Source: Helicobacteraceae bacterium
GTDB lineage: Bacteria > Campylobacterota > Campylobacteria > Campylobacterales > Helicobacteraceae
DNA: 18,958 nt
Assembly: GCA_029258405.1 (NCBI GenBank)
Contig: JARHYY010000049.1
Span: 1-18,958 of the forward strand
Direction of reading: 5' to 3'
Made by a program: the position numbers and the translations under genes
Shown: one piece after another, positions 1 through 6,917 of the stretch
How positions within the stretch are numbered: the first letter of the stretch is position 1
How the letters are laid out: every line of letters starts with the position of its first letter
The notes under the pieces: generated by a model
Told to the model about the DNA's origin: nothing
Database searches by the model: none
What the model saw: the letters and a program-made list of their open reading frames with translations, nothing else

Positions 1-331
1 CTTAATCTCTTAAGATATACAATGAGTGATAAATCAGTGCTCTGTTTTATCACTTTTAGACTCAAATCTCTTAAGAGATAAAGTAAGTAATTAACCTCTA
101 TAAAAGATTCTTTGTTTATTGTATTAATATGAAACGACAATTTAAAGTTATGGCAAGCTCTGTGCTCTGAAAGCTTGCATGGTTTGAGATAAGGGAAAAC
201 TTGGAGATAACTTCAAAGGGTTAGGTATTGCTAAACATATAGCTGTAGGATTCAAATGTTGTAACACAAGAAAGCTTATTAAGCTTCAGACTTTTGATAA
301 TGGGATTGAAAAAGCTTAGTTAGAAAGCAAT
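1..331. other. Non-coding leader region with a decayed coding fragment
   Basis: No intact gene is visible. Seen directly: a hairpin at 25-54, a 12-bp direct repeat AATCTCTTAAGA at 4-15 and 65-76 (each with the palindrome TCTTAAGA at its core), a short inverted repeat GCAAGCT/AGCTTGC at 153-159 and 172-178, and a six-bp stem with a three-base loop at 272-286. In one plus frame, 146-319 reads like protein apart from a TGA at 185-187; the 43 codons after that stop are open to a TAG at 317-319 and include the stretch GDNFKGLGIAKH. I do not recognise the fragment. It may be the remnant of a degraded gene, or chance in AT-rich DNA. Confidence 0.4.
25..57 (+). terminator. Possible weak stem-loop terminator
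   Basis: AGTGATAAA (25-33) pairs perfectly with TTTATCACT (46-54) across a 12-base loop and is followed by a short T run (54-57). The stem is AT-rich and the T tract short, so this is a weak candidate. It could end a gene lying upstream of the window. Confidence 0.25.
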
Positions 332-1963
332 TTATGTGAGAAGTTCTAAGAGAACTTCTTTAATCTCTTCTTCTTCAATAGGTGGTATAAAGCATTTTTT
401 GATGCCTAATGTTAGAGCTAGTTTAGAGCTTTTTGTGGGGCTTTTTCCATATCTGCAAATCAAGTAGCAATAAGGTGCATTTTTGTTTTTATTTTGAAAA
501 TAGTTGAGAATTTCCTTATAAAATTGATAGAAAATAATTCTTCCAATAGCATCTTCAAAAAAGATAATATCATATTTTTCAACATTTTGCCAAAAGGAAT
601 TAAGATTATTTGCATCAAAAAAAGAGCTCTTTACATAAGAATCTATTTTTTCAAGCATGCGACTTTCTATTTTAATATGTTCTGTTGAGCTTCCTATAAT
701 GACTACATTTATAGAATTCTCTTCTTCCATAGATTGGCGATACTCTAAGAGCTCTTTGTTTTTATCTTTAGTGAGTTCTTGGTTAATGTTTCTTAAGTAA
801 TATTCCATATAGGCTTTTGAAGAAAAAGCACCAACAATTTTGCCCTGTTCGAAAAAATCTGTAATCACTCTTGAAGCTCTTGCAGCAATCCACAAAGTTC
901 TATCAAACATATAGGCTAACCTATCTACTAAGGCATCATATTCCTCAAGATAGTGTTCGCTAATTTGTTTAAAAGCAAAGCCAAATGTTTTAAATTCGCT
1001 ATTCCAAATTTCCATTTTTTCTTTAATAAATTTATCATATTCACTTTTAAGGTTTGAAATACTATGTACATGATCAGTGCTTAGGCTATTGAGTTGCTTG
1101 TATTTTTTTTGTAATTCTATACGCATTTCAACATTTGGAATATAGCGTATGCGGTCTTTTATCTCTTCCATTTGATTGGTGATAGAAGTAATTTCTTGTT
1201 GATAAATAGAAATTTTAAAACTGATTTGTTCAAGCTTGTCAATGATATTAACATATTGTGGATGTTGCATAAGATAAATTTTTTCATATTGGTATTCTAA
1301 GCCTGCTGTTACATTATGCTTAAGGAGTTTTTGTAAATGCAAGGCATGAAATAGAGCATCATGAGATTTAAGAAGATCTCTATCCTCTCTTAATCGTGCA
1401 TCAAGCTCGAGAAAGTTGTTATATGCCGTTAAGATAAATTGTTTCATCTTTTGAAAACTCATTTTGCGTATTTTGCCTTTGGTTTGCATTGATTCAAGAT
1501 ATTCTTGTTCAGACTGAAAATAATTTTTTATACTTTCTTCAACCCCCATAGGTTGTCTTGAAACAGGGGACGCATGAGCATTGTGGTCGGTAATTTTAAG
1601 CTCAAGGCTAGTAAGGATATATTTAAGTGTTTCAAGCTTAAGAGGTAAGGTAGTTACTAAATCAATGGGGTCGGGAATGATATTCTGCAAGCTTTCTTCG
1701 CTTTCATTTGTGCATAAGGCTATAGGAATGCTTGAATCATGTTTTTTAATCTCTTTTACAATATAGGCTGCATCGGTGATGTATTTATCTCCTAGTGTTA
1801 AAATTACTCCATCTGCACCCCTTGCTTTAATATACATAAGTGCTTCATCTCCTTTGTGTCTTATGGCAAAACCTCCCACAATACCACTCATATATAATTC
1901 ACAGTCTTTATATCTCGTTTCTGTATCTCTAACCCATAAAATATTGCATTCTTTTAATGACAT
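332..1963 (-). CDS. Uncharacterised protein with two degenerate receiver domains around a helical core
   Basis: The 543-residue protein has three parts. Residues about 6-125 follow the alternating strand/helix pattern of a response-regulator receiver, but the end of strand 3, where the phosphoacceptor Asp should lie, carries Thr56 (VILTLGD), and the usual Lys-Pro near strand 5 is Leu-Pro. Residues about 135-400 are long charged helices, probably coiled coil. Residues about 418-543 form a second receiver-like fold (VVIIGSS, YDIIFFEDA) with Glu near 470 at the Asp position and no conserved Lys. Both domains are therefore probably not phosphorylated and may act as binding modules. No DNA-binding, kinase or cyclase output domain is visible. 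The start is supported by AAGGAAAG just upstream of the ATG. It is transcribed away from the next gene. The function is unknown; the family assignment is by fold pattern only. Confidence 0.85.
   Translation of the reverse strand: MSLKECNILWVRDTETRYKDCELYMSGIVGGFAIRHKGDEALMYIKARGADGVILTLGDKYITDAAYIVKEIKKHDSSIPIALCTNESEESLQNIIPDPIDLVTTLPLKLETLKYILTSLELKITDHNAHASPVSRQPMGVEESIKNYFQSEQEYLESMQTKGKIRKMSFQKMKQFILTAYNNFLELDARLREDRDLLKSHDALFHALHLQKLLKHNVTAGLEYQYEKIYLMQHPQYVNIIDKLEQISFKISIYQQEITSITNQMEEIKDRIRYIPNVEMRIELQKKYKQLNSLSTDHVHSISNLKSEYDKFIKEKMEIWNSEFKTFGFAFKQISEHYLEEYDALVDRLAYMFDRTLWIAARASRVITDFFEQGKIVGAFSSKAYMEYYLRNINQELTKDKNKELLEYRQSMEEENSINVVIIGSSTEHIKIESRMLEKIDSYVKSSFFDANNLNSFWQNVEKYDIIFFEDAIGRIIFYQFYKEILNYFQNKNKNAPYCYLICRYGKSPTKSSKLALTLGIKKCFIPPIEEEEIKEVLLELLT
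338..360 (-). terminator. Perfect nine-bp hairpin at the 3' end of the double-receiver gene
   Basis: AGAAGTTCT (339-347) and AGAACTTCT (351-359) are perfect inverted repeats with a three-base loop, overlapping the last codons of the minus-strand gene. On the minus strand no clear T run follows, so it may be an mRNA-stabilising hairpin or simply a consequence of the Leu-Leu-Glu-Leu-Leu codons. Confidence 0.25.
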
Positions 1964-2015
1964 TGCTTTCCTTAAATAAGCTTTTATTGATATTTTACTT
2001 AAAGTGAATTTATTT

Positions 2016-2021
2016 TATAAT
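2016..2021 (+). promoter_or_regulatory. Putative -10 element for the EI24/YihY pair
   Basis: TATAAT lies in the 158-base divergent intergenic region, about 100 bases before the ATG at 2122. Helicobacter housekeeping promoters are recognised mainly by the -10 hexamer, so a missing -35 is not a problem. The minus strand also has TATAAA-like sequence here, so divergent promoters may overlap. Confidence 0.4.
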
Positions 2022-2121
2022 GCTATACTATTGATACTTAATAATTAATAACATAACATTTTAAAAAGTAACTTTTGTATTTTTTCATTAATATGGAATA
2101 GCTATAAAAAATGGAGTAGCA

Positions 2122-2838
2122 ATGAAAATCAATATCTCCCGCATCATTCAATCATATTTAAAGGCATTTTTAGATGCGATTCATTTTAAAATGCTTATTA
2201 TCCTTCTTTTTCCTTTTGTGCTCTCAGTAACTGTGGTTTATTTTTCTTGGGGCCATATACTTGCTTTTGCTGATTCTTTAATTTTGATTTCTAGTGAAAA
2301 TGCTGTTTTAAGCTTCTTTGCATCTATTGCTTCTTTTTTGCTTAGTACTATAGGCCTAGTGTTGTACATTATTGTTATTGCTTTAATCTTTCAAATGATT
2401 TTTTCAATTTTTTATGCCCCTTTTATTGTGAGCTTTGTGCATAATAAATATTATAGTCATATTACAAGAGAAGAGGCGTTGAGCTTTATAGAATCAATCA
2501 TTTATTTTTTAAAAATTGTTGCTCTGCTTTTATTCTTTATGATACTTTGTATTCCTGTTTATTTCATTCCTTTTGTTGGTCATATAGTCTTTTTCGTGAT
2601 TTTTTTTATCTTTTTTAAAAATACTATAACTTTAGATGTTGCAGCAGCAATTTTTTGCAAGAAAGATTATATGTTCTTTCTATCCTTTTATAAAAAAGAA
2701 ATATGGGTATTTACATTGAGTTTATATATTTTAAGCCTTATACCTATTGTTAATTTTTTTGTTCTTATTTTCCAAATTGCAGCTTTTACACATTTTGTGT
2801 TTTCATGTAAAGAAAAAATGATACAGGGTATTCAATGA
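2122..2838 (+). CDS. EI24-domain (CysZ-like) multipass membrane protein
   Basis: The 238-residue protein is very hydrophobic, with about five or six membrane segments (around residues 24-42, 60-100, 125-165 and 195-228) and short charged loops. The layout, with long paired helices, a YAPFIVSFV stretch after the second hydrophobic block and a FIPFVGH stretch, fits the EI24 family, whose best-known bacterial member is the sulfate transporter CysZ. The substrate cannot be read from the sequence. GGAG six bases before the ATG supports the start. Its TGA overlaps the ATG of the YihY-like gene (ATGA), so the two are probably translated from one message. No sulfur-metabolism genes lie nearby, so a CysZ role is not supported by context. 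Confidence 0.85.
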   Translation: MKINISRIIQSYLKAFLDAIHFKMLIILLFPFVLSVTVVYFSWGHILAFADSLILISSENAVLSFFASIASFLLSTIGLVLYIIVIALIFQMIFSIFYAPFIVSFVHNKYYSHITREEALSFIESIIYFLKIVALLLFFMILCIPVYFIPFVGHIVFFVIFFIFFKNTITLDVAAAIFCKKDYMFFLSFYKKEIWVFTLSLYILSLIPIVNFFVLIFQIAAFTHFVFSCKEKMIQGIQ

Positions 2839-3659
2839 GCAACATAAGATATTATTATAATCAAATATTAAAAATTATTAAGTTTATTATATCGCTTATA
2901 GATACTGAACTCAATTTCTATGCGGCTAGTTTGAGCTTTTATACAATTTTTGCTCTTGTTCCTTTACTATTAGTAGTGCTTTCTGTTATAACTACTCTAC
3001 CTAACTTTGATAATTTATATAATGGAATAAAGGATCTCATTTTATCTAATCTCATACCTACTAATGAACAAGTTGTTTCTCGTTATCTGGATACCTTTTT
3101 GCATAATTCAACGCAATTAGGAGAGCTAGGCTTTATTACAATATTGATTACCTCTATTTTGTTTTTTAAAAATTTTCAATACGTAGCTGCTAAAACATTT
3201 CATTCTCAACCAAGAGATTTTTGGAATTCTCTTACTACCTATTGGACATTAGTTACTCTTTTTCCCATTGGGATTGGTATATCAATATTCTTAAGCAGTT
3301 ATTTACAAAAAGTTTTAATGAATAATGGACTTGAAATTGATTTGAGCTGGATTGTTGTTGTGCCTGTTCCTTGTTTGCTCTTTTTTTTGATTTTTAAAAT
3401 TTCTGCAAATAAACCTATTACAACAATGGCTACTTTGATTTCTGCTATTCTAGCGGCTCTTGTATGGGAATTATCAAAGGCTTTTTTTGTTTCTTACACC
3501 CTTTATAACAAAGCTTATTTAACTATATATGGTTCTTTTTCTATTGTTCTACTCTTTTTGCTGTGGATATACATATCATGGCTTATCGTATTATATGGAA
3601 TGAAGTTTTGTGAAGTTTTTAATGAATATTTTGATAAAATTTGCTGTAAAATGTCCTAA
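2835..3659 (+). CDS. YihY/BrkB-family inner-membrane protein (formerly called RNase BN)
   Basis: The 274-residue protein has about six membrane segments. The family signature is clear near the N terminus (residues about 27-50, FYAASLSFYTIFALVPLLL), and a later membrane block contains ALVWELSKAFFVSY and YGSFSIVLLFLLWIYISWLIVLYG, which are typical of the YihY/BrkB family. The old name 'ribonuclease BN' is a known misannotation of this family; the true role is not settled. The start overlaps the stop of the EI24-like gene (ATGA). No strong terminator follows; the next 260 bases are AT-rich and contain a long palindrome. Confidence 0.92.
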   Translation: MSNIRYYYNQILKIIKFIISLIDTELNFYAASLSFYTIFALVPLLLVVLSVITTLPNFDNLYNGIKDLILSNLIPTNEQVVSRYLDTFLHNSTQLGELGFITILITSILFFKNFQYVAAKTFHSQPRDFWNSLTTYWTLVTLFPIGIGISIFLSSYLQKVLMNNGLEIDLSWIVVVPVPCLLFFLIFKISANKPITTMATLISAILAALVWELSKAFFVSYTLYNKAYLTIYGSFSIVLLFLLWIYISWLIVLYGMKFCEVFNEYFDKICCKMS

Positions 3660-3747
3660 AACTTTTTTGGCAACATGTGCAATAATTAAATTAATGAAAT
3701 TGATGAACAGTATAATCTTTCAAATTTTAAAAGGCTATCAATATGCA

Positions 3748-3784
3748 ATATATTTTATAAAAATAATATTTTTATAAAATATAT
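3748..3784. repeat. Perfect 37-base AT-only palindrome
   Basis: Two 18-base arms, beginning ATATATTTTATAAAAATA at 3748-3765, are perfect reverse complements separated by one A at 3766. It lies between the YihY-like gene and the hemerythrin gene. It has no G or C, so it is a poor intrinsic terminator. It could be a protein-binding site or a cruciform-forming element. Confidence 0.6.
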
Positions 3785-3896
3785 AATGTAAAGGCAATAA
3801 AAAATGGTATTAAAAAATATGCTATACAATAATATGTTAAGAAAATAAATGCTATCATATTACTATATGACTATTTTGCCCCATTAATATATTAAA

Positions 3897-3902
3897 TATA
3901 AT
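3897..3902 (+). promoter_or_regulatory. Putative -10 element for the hemerythrin gene
   Basis: TATAAT ends 21 bases before the ATG at 3924, giving a very short leader that still contains the strong ribosome binding site AAGGAGG (3913-3919). Confidence 0.45.
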
Positions 3903-3923
3903 CACACACCTTAAGGAGGGCTA

Positions 3924-4490
3924 ATGCTGCCTGCATGGGACGATGCTTACAGCGTCCATAATAAAAAAATTGACGAACAGCATAAAAAGCTTTTTGAGCT
4001 AGCTGGTTACGCTTATATATGTGCTGATAGAAAGATTACAAGAGCAGAGATTAAACAGCTATTGTCAGGTTTTTTTAATTATATGCGCGAACACTTTAGA
4101 GATGAGGAAGAATATATGCGTTCTATCGGGTATCCTCGTTTGCAAGAACATCAAAGTATTCATCAAGAAATTGTGCAGGGCTTGGCCGAGGTGGTTAAAA
4201 ATACAAGTAGCACTAATGATCTCAAAGAAAAATTGGGTATCATTGCTAAAAATTGGCTTTTACAACATATCCTGAAGGAAGATATGCAAATAGAGCAATA
4301 TCGCCAACAAAAAGATTCTGAAAAAACAAAAGATTCTGAAAAAATAGGAGCTCAAAAAGCTCAATATGTCTGTGATTGCTTGAATAAAAAACATAGTATT
4401 GCTCTTGAAGTTCATGAGAAAATTTCTAAAGGTGCTCAACTTCGTTGCAAAGTTTGCAAGCAACCTGTTCGTTTTGAAAAATTGCTTTGA
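3924..4490 (+). CDS. Bacteriohemerythrin with a C-terminal four-cysteine module
   Basis: Residues 1-125 are a bacteriohemerythrin domain, a four-helix bundle binding a di-iron centre that carries O2 or senses oxygen or redox state. All seven expected ligands are present: His20, His57, Glu61, His76, His80, His115 and Asp120, in the contexts DEQHKKLF, HFRDEE, HQSIH and HILKED. A charged linker with a short duplication (KDSEK twice, residues 130-140) leads to a tail with Cys150-x-Cys152 and Cys175-x-x-Cys178, which looks like a small zinc-ribbon-type site. Most single-domain bacteriohemerythrins end soon after the Asp ligand, so the tail is an addition. No membrane segment or signal peptide is visible, so it is cytoplasmic. 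It has its own likely promoter and a very strong ribosome binding site, suggesting high expression. Confidence 0.95.
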   Translation: MLPAWDDAYSVHNKKIDEQHKKLFELAGYAYICADRKITRAEIKQLLSGFFNYMREHFRDEEEYMRSIGYPRLQEHQSIHQEIVQGLAEVVKNTSSTNDLKEKLGIIAKNWLLQHILKEDMQIEQYRQQKDSEKTKDSEKIGAQKAQYVCDCLNKKHSIALEVHEKISKGAQLRCKVCKQPVRFEKLL

Positions 4491-4598
4491 TTAAACTTAT
4501 TTTCATCAAACACAATGTAATATAAAATATTAGATATGTGGAAGTATGGGCGATTGTATGTTTTGTTGCTAGAAAAAGATATTAAGGAAATATGAACT

Positions 4599-4862
4599 AT
4601 GAATATAGAAATTAAAAAGGCTAAAGTTGCTCTTAATAAAAAAACTGAACAAATAACATTTGAACAAATAGAGCATGAGCTTAGAGAAAGAAAGCAGACA
4701 ATTATCTATCTTGATAAAGAAAACAATGCTAAAGATATCAAGAAGGTTATAGAACATTTCAATAAAGCTGGTTGCAGTGTGCATTGTCATGAGATTTATT
4801 ATGGGCTTGATGCTGAAGATTATATTTACGAAATGCATATTATTGCACCTATAACAGCATAA
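4599..4862 (+). CDS. HP0268-family small nuclease-like protein
   Basis: The 87-residue protein resembles H. pylori HP0268 as I remember it, most clearly at the C terminus (YEMHII here, similar to YELHII there) and in the central KDIKKVIEHFNKAG helix. HP0268 has an Smr-like fold and has been reported to have nicking-endonuclease and ribonuclease activity in vitro; whether that is its cellular role is uncertain. It sits directly before miaB, as I recall for H. pylori. The start uses AAGGA at 4584-4588; an ATG seven bases earlier is out of frame. The stop codon is 12 bases before the miaB start and overlaps its ribosome binding site, so the two are probably co-translated. Confidence 0.82.
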   Translation: MNIEIKKAKVALNKKTEQITFEQIEHELRERKQTIIYLDKENNAKDIKKVIEHFNKAGCSVHCHEIYYGLDAEDYIYEMHIIAPITA

Positions 4863-4874
4863 GGATTTATTATT

Positions 4875-6173
4875 GTGGATAAATATGTGTTTATAGAAAC
4901 TATGGGTTGTGCAATGAATGTGCATGATAGTGAGAATATTCTTGCAGAACTTGAAATAAAAGAGGGGTATAAGCATACTCTTGATCCTAAAAAAGCTGAT
5001 TTGATACTTATTAATACATGTAGCATTAGAGAAAAGCCTGAAAGAAAGCTTTTTTCAGAAATTGGACAATATGCTAAAATAAAAAAGAAAAATGCTAAAA
5101 TAGGTGTTTGTGGTTGTACGGCAAGCCATTTAGGTGAGCAGATATTAAAAAAATCTCCAGATGTCAATTTTGTTCTTGGAGCAAGAAATATATCGAAAAT
5201 TACAAGCATTATTCATCAAGATGGAGCGATAGAAGTTGCTACAGATTATGATGACAGTAGTTATGTTTTTGCTTCAAATAGGGCGAGTGGTGTTAAGGCT
5301 ATGGTTAATATATCTATTGGGTGTGATAAAAAATGCACTTATTGCATCGTGCCACACACAAGAGGTAATGAAATATCAATACCTATGGATATCATTCTAT
5401 CCCAAGCACAGAAGTTAGCACAACAAGGGGTTAAGGAAATTTTATTGCTTGGACAAAATGTTAATAACTATGGTAAAAAATTTAGCACAGCTCATCCAAA
5501 GGTCAATTTTTCCAAGTTGTTACATGAATTAGCACAAATAGATGGCATATATCGCATTCGCTTTACATCACCACATCCTTTGCAAATGGATGATGAATTT
5601 TTGAAAGAGTTTGCTTGCAATCAAAAAGTATGCAAAAGCATTCACATGCCTTTACAAAGTGGTTCTAATAAAATATTAAAACTTATGAAGAGAGGATATA
5701 CACAAAAATGGTTTTTAGAGCGAGTAGCAAAGCTAAAAAGTATGATTCCACATCTTAGTATAGGTACGGATATTATTGTAGGTTTTCCCTATGAAGATGA
5801 TTTAGACTTTCAAGAAACTATGCATGTTGTAGAAAAAGTACAATTTGATACAATTTATAGCTTTATTTATTCCATTCGCCCTCATACAGAGGCTGCTTCA
5901 TTGGAGCATAATGTTCCCTATGCAATTGCACATCAAAGGCTTTTAGAGCTTCAAAATCGCCATAAAGAAATTCTAGATTCTAACAACAAAAAAGAAATTG
6001 GTCGTGTTTATGAGATTCTTTGGGAGAATGCTAGAGAAGATGGGCTTATGGAAGGCAAAAGTGATCATGGCAAAATTATTCGTGCACCGTTTCAAGAAGA
6101 GCTTATTGGCACTTTTACAGCAGTAAAAATACTTGACTCAAGACGAGCTTATTTAATAGGAGAAATTCTATAA
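4875..6173 (+). CDS. miaB: tRNA-2-methylthio-N6-dimethylallyladenosine synthase
   Basis: MiaB is a radical-SAM methylthiotransferase that converts i6A37 to ms2i6A37 in tRNAs reading UNN codons. The 432-residue protein shows the full architecture: an N-terminal UPF0004 domain with cysteines of the auxiliary cluster (Cys12, Cys49 and Cys81 in GC-x-A), a radical-SAM core with the CxxxCxxC motif at Cys150, Cys154 and Cys157, and a C-terminal TRAM domain (about residues 370-432). The start is GTG at 4875, preceded by AAGGA at 4861-4865; the next residues, DKYVFIETMGCAMN, are the normal family beginning, so no ATG upstream is needed. The TAA stop forms an ATAA junction with the following gene. The length is normal for the family. 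Confidence 0.97.
   Translation: MDKYVFIETMGCAMNVHDSENILAELEIKEGYKHTLDPKKADLILINTCSIREKPERKLFSEIGQYAKIKKKNAKIGVCGCTASHLGEQILKKSPDVNFVLGARNISKITSIIHQDGAIEVATDYDDSSYVFASNRASGVKAMVNISIGCDKKCTYCIVPHTRGNEISIPMDIILSQAQKLAQQGVKEILLLGQNVNNYGKKFSTAHPKVNFSKLLHELAQIDGIYRIRFTSPHPLQMDDEFLKEFACNQKVCKSIHMPLQSGSNKILKLMKRGYTQKWFLERVAKLKSMIPHLSIGTDIIVGFPYEDDLDFQETMHVVEKVQFDTIYSFIYSIRPHTEAASLEHNVPYAIAHQRLLELQNRHKEILDSNNKKEIGRVYEILWENAREDGLMEGKSDHGKIIRAPFQEELIGTFTAVKILDSRRAYLIGEIL
6158..6172 (+). promoter_or_regulatory. Ribosome binding site and apparent ATA start codon of the DUF374 gene
   Basis: AGGAGA (6158-6163) is followed by six bases and then ATA at 6170-6172, whose last two bases are the first two of the miaB stop TAA (ATAA). 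The downstream frame is open and coding-like from here, and no ATG, GTG or TTG occurs in that frame before the TTG at 6308. Confidence 0.55.
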
Positions 6174-6814
6174 GAAAAAAAATAAAATATTCTATCCTCT
6201 CTTTTACGCCGTTTTTTTCTTATCTTTTAATTTGTATTTTATATTGGAGTTGTAAAAAGAATTTTATTATAAACAAAAAGATTCAAGAAGTTATCCATAA
6301 GCCTATATTGGTTGTATTTTGGCATGGAGAAATGATATTTCAACCCTTTTTATATAAAAAAATTCAAAGTAATCCTAATGGAAGAGTTATTATAAGCCGC
6401 CATGCAGATGGCAAAATTGCTGCTAAAATTATCAAATTTTTTGGGCTTAAAACCATTCGAGGTTCAACAAGCAAAGGTGCAGTAAGTGTCCTTATTAGTG
6501 CTTTTAGATTTCTTAAAAAAGGGGAAGATTTAGCCATCACACCTGATGGACCAAGAGGACCATATCACAGCATAGCAGATGGAATTATTAATATTGCACA
6601 AAAAAGTGCTACTCCTATTATTGTTTTTAGGCTTTTTGCTCATGATGCGTGGCAGCTTAACAGCTGGGATAAATTTATCATCCCTAAACCATTCTCTCAC
6701 ATTTATTGCGTAGCCAGTGAGCCTATTCAAATCAGTGAAAAAAATAAAGAAAAGGCAAAAATGTATTTGAAGCAAAAAATGGAAGCCCCATTAGAAAGCT
6801 ATGAAAAAAATTAA
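6170..6814 (+). CDS. DUF374 lysophospholipid acyltransferase-like protein, probable ATA start
   Basis: Read from ATA at 6170 the protein has 214 residues, the usual size for DUF374 (LPLAT superfamily), which is thought to acylate lipid substrates at the inner membrane. Visible motifs are a basic N terminus (RKKIKYS), a membrane anchor around residues 10-28 (LSFTPFFSYLLICIL), the acyltransferase motif FWHGEM (about residues 50-55), ISRHADGKIAAK, IRGSTSKGA and PDGPRGP. A start at TTG 6308 would remove the anchor and leave the catalytic motif at residue 4, so it is unlikely. The gene follows miaB with a one-step ATAA overlap and a good ribosome binding site, and an A8 run lies just after the start (6175-6182). 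The substrate is unknown. Either the start is truly non-standard, or translation is much reduced. Confidence 0.85.
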   Translation: MRKKIKYSILSFTPFFSYLLICILYWSCKKNFIINKKIQEVIHKPILVVFWHGEMIFQPFLYKKIQSNPNGRVIISRHADGKIAAKIIKFFGLKTIRGSTSKGAVSVLISAFRFLKKGEDLAITPDGPRGPYHSIADGIINIAQKSATPIIVFRLFAHDAWQLNSWDKFIIPKPFSHIYCVASEPIQISEKNKEKAKMYLKQKMEAPLESYEKN

Positions 6815-6882
6815 AAATTAGAGGAAGTATTTAAGTAAAAATACATTATCATTAAGAAAATATTTTATGTAGCACAATAAAT

Positions 6883-6911
6883 TATAACAATTATTAAAAT
6901 AGTTGGAAAGG
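6883..6911 (+). promoter_or_regulatory. Possible promoter and ribosome binding site of the PilM-like/dynamin unit
   Basis: TATAAC at 6883-6888 is a moderate -10 match, and GGAAAGG at 6905-6911 is a ribosome binding site for the ATG at 6918. This 103-base gap is the only non-coding gap ahead of the five-gene unit, so a promoter is expected here. Confidence 0.3.
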
Positions 6912-6917
6912 TTGTAG

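Noticed and set aside
4537..4595. Nineteen-codon upstream frame just before the HP0268-like gene
   Set aside because: No ribosome binding site precedes its ATG and the composition is not distinctive; frames this short are common by chance.
4569..5209. Two minus-strand open frames of about 130 codons opposite the HP0268-like gene and miaB
   Set aside because: They lie antisense to well-supported genes, their composition is that of reversed AT-rich coding sequence, and no family motif is seen.
6308..6814. DUF374 gene starting at TTG 6308
   Set aside because: This start would cut off the basic tail and membrane anchor encoded in the open frame before it, and places the catalytic FWHG at residue 4. 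No ribosome binding site precedes it.
6815..6917. Possible terminator hairpin (GTATTT/AAATAC) after the DUF374 gene
   Set aside because: The stem has only six mostly AT pairs and no T run follows.
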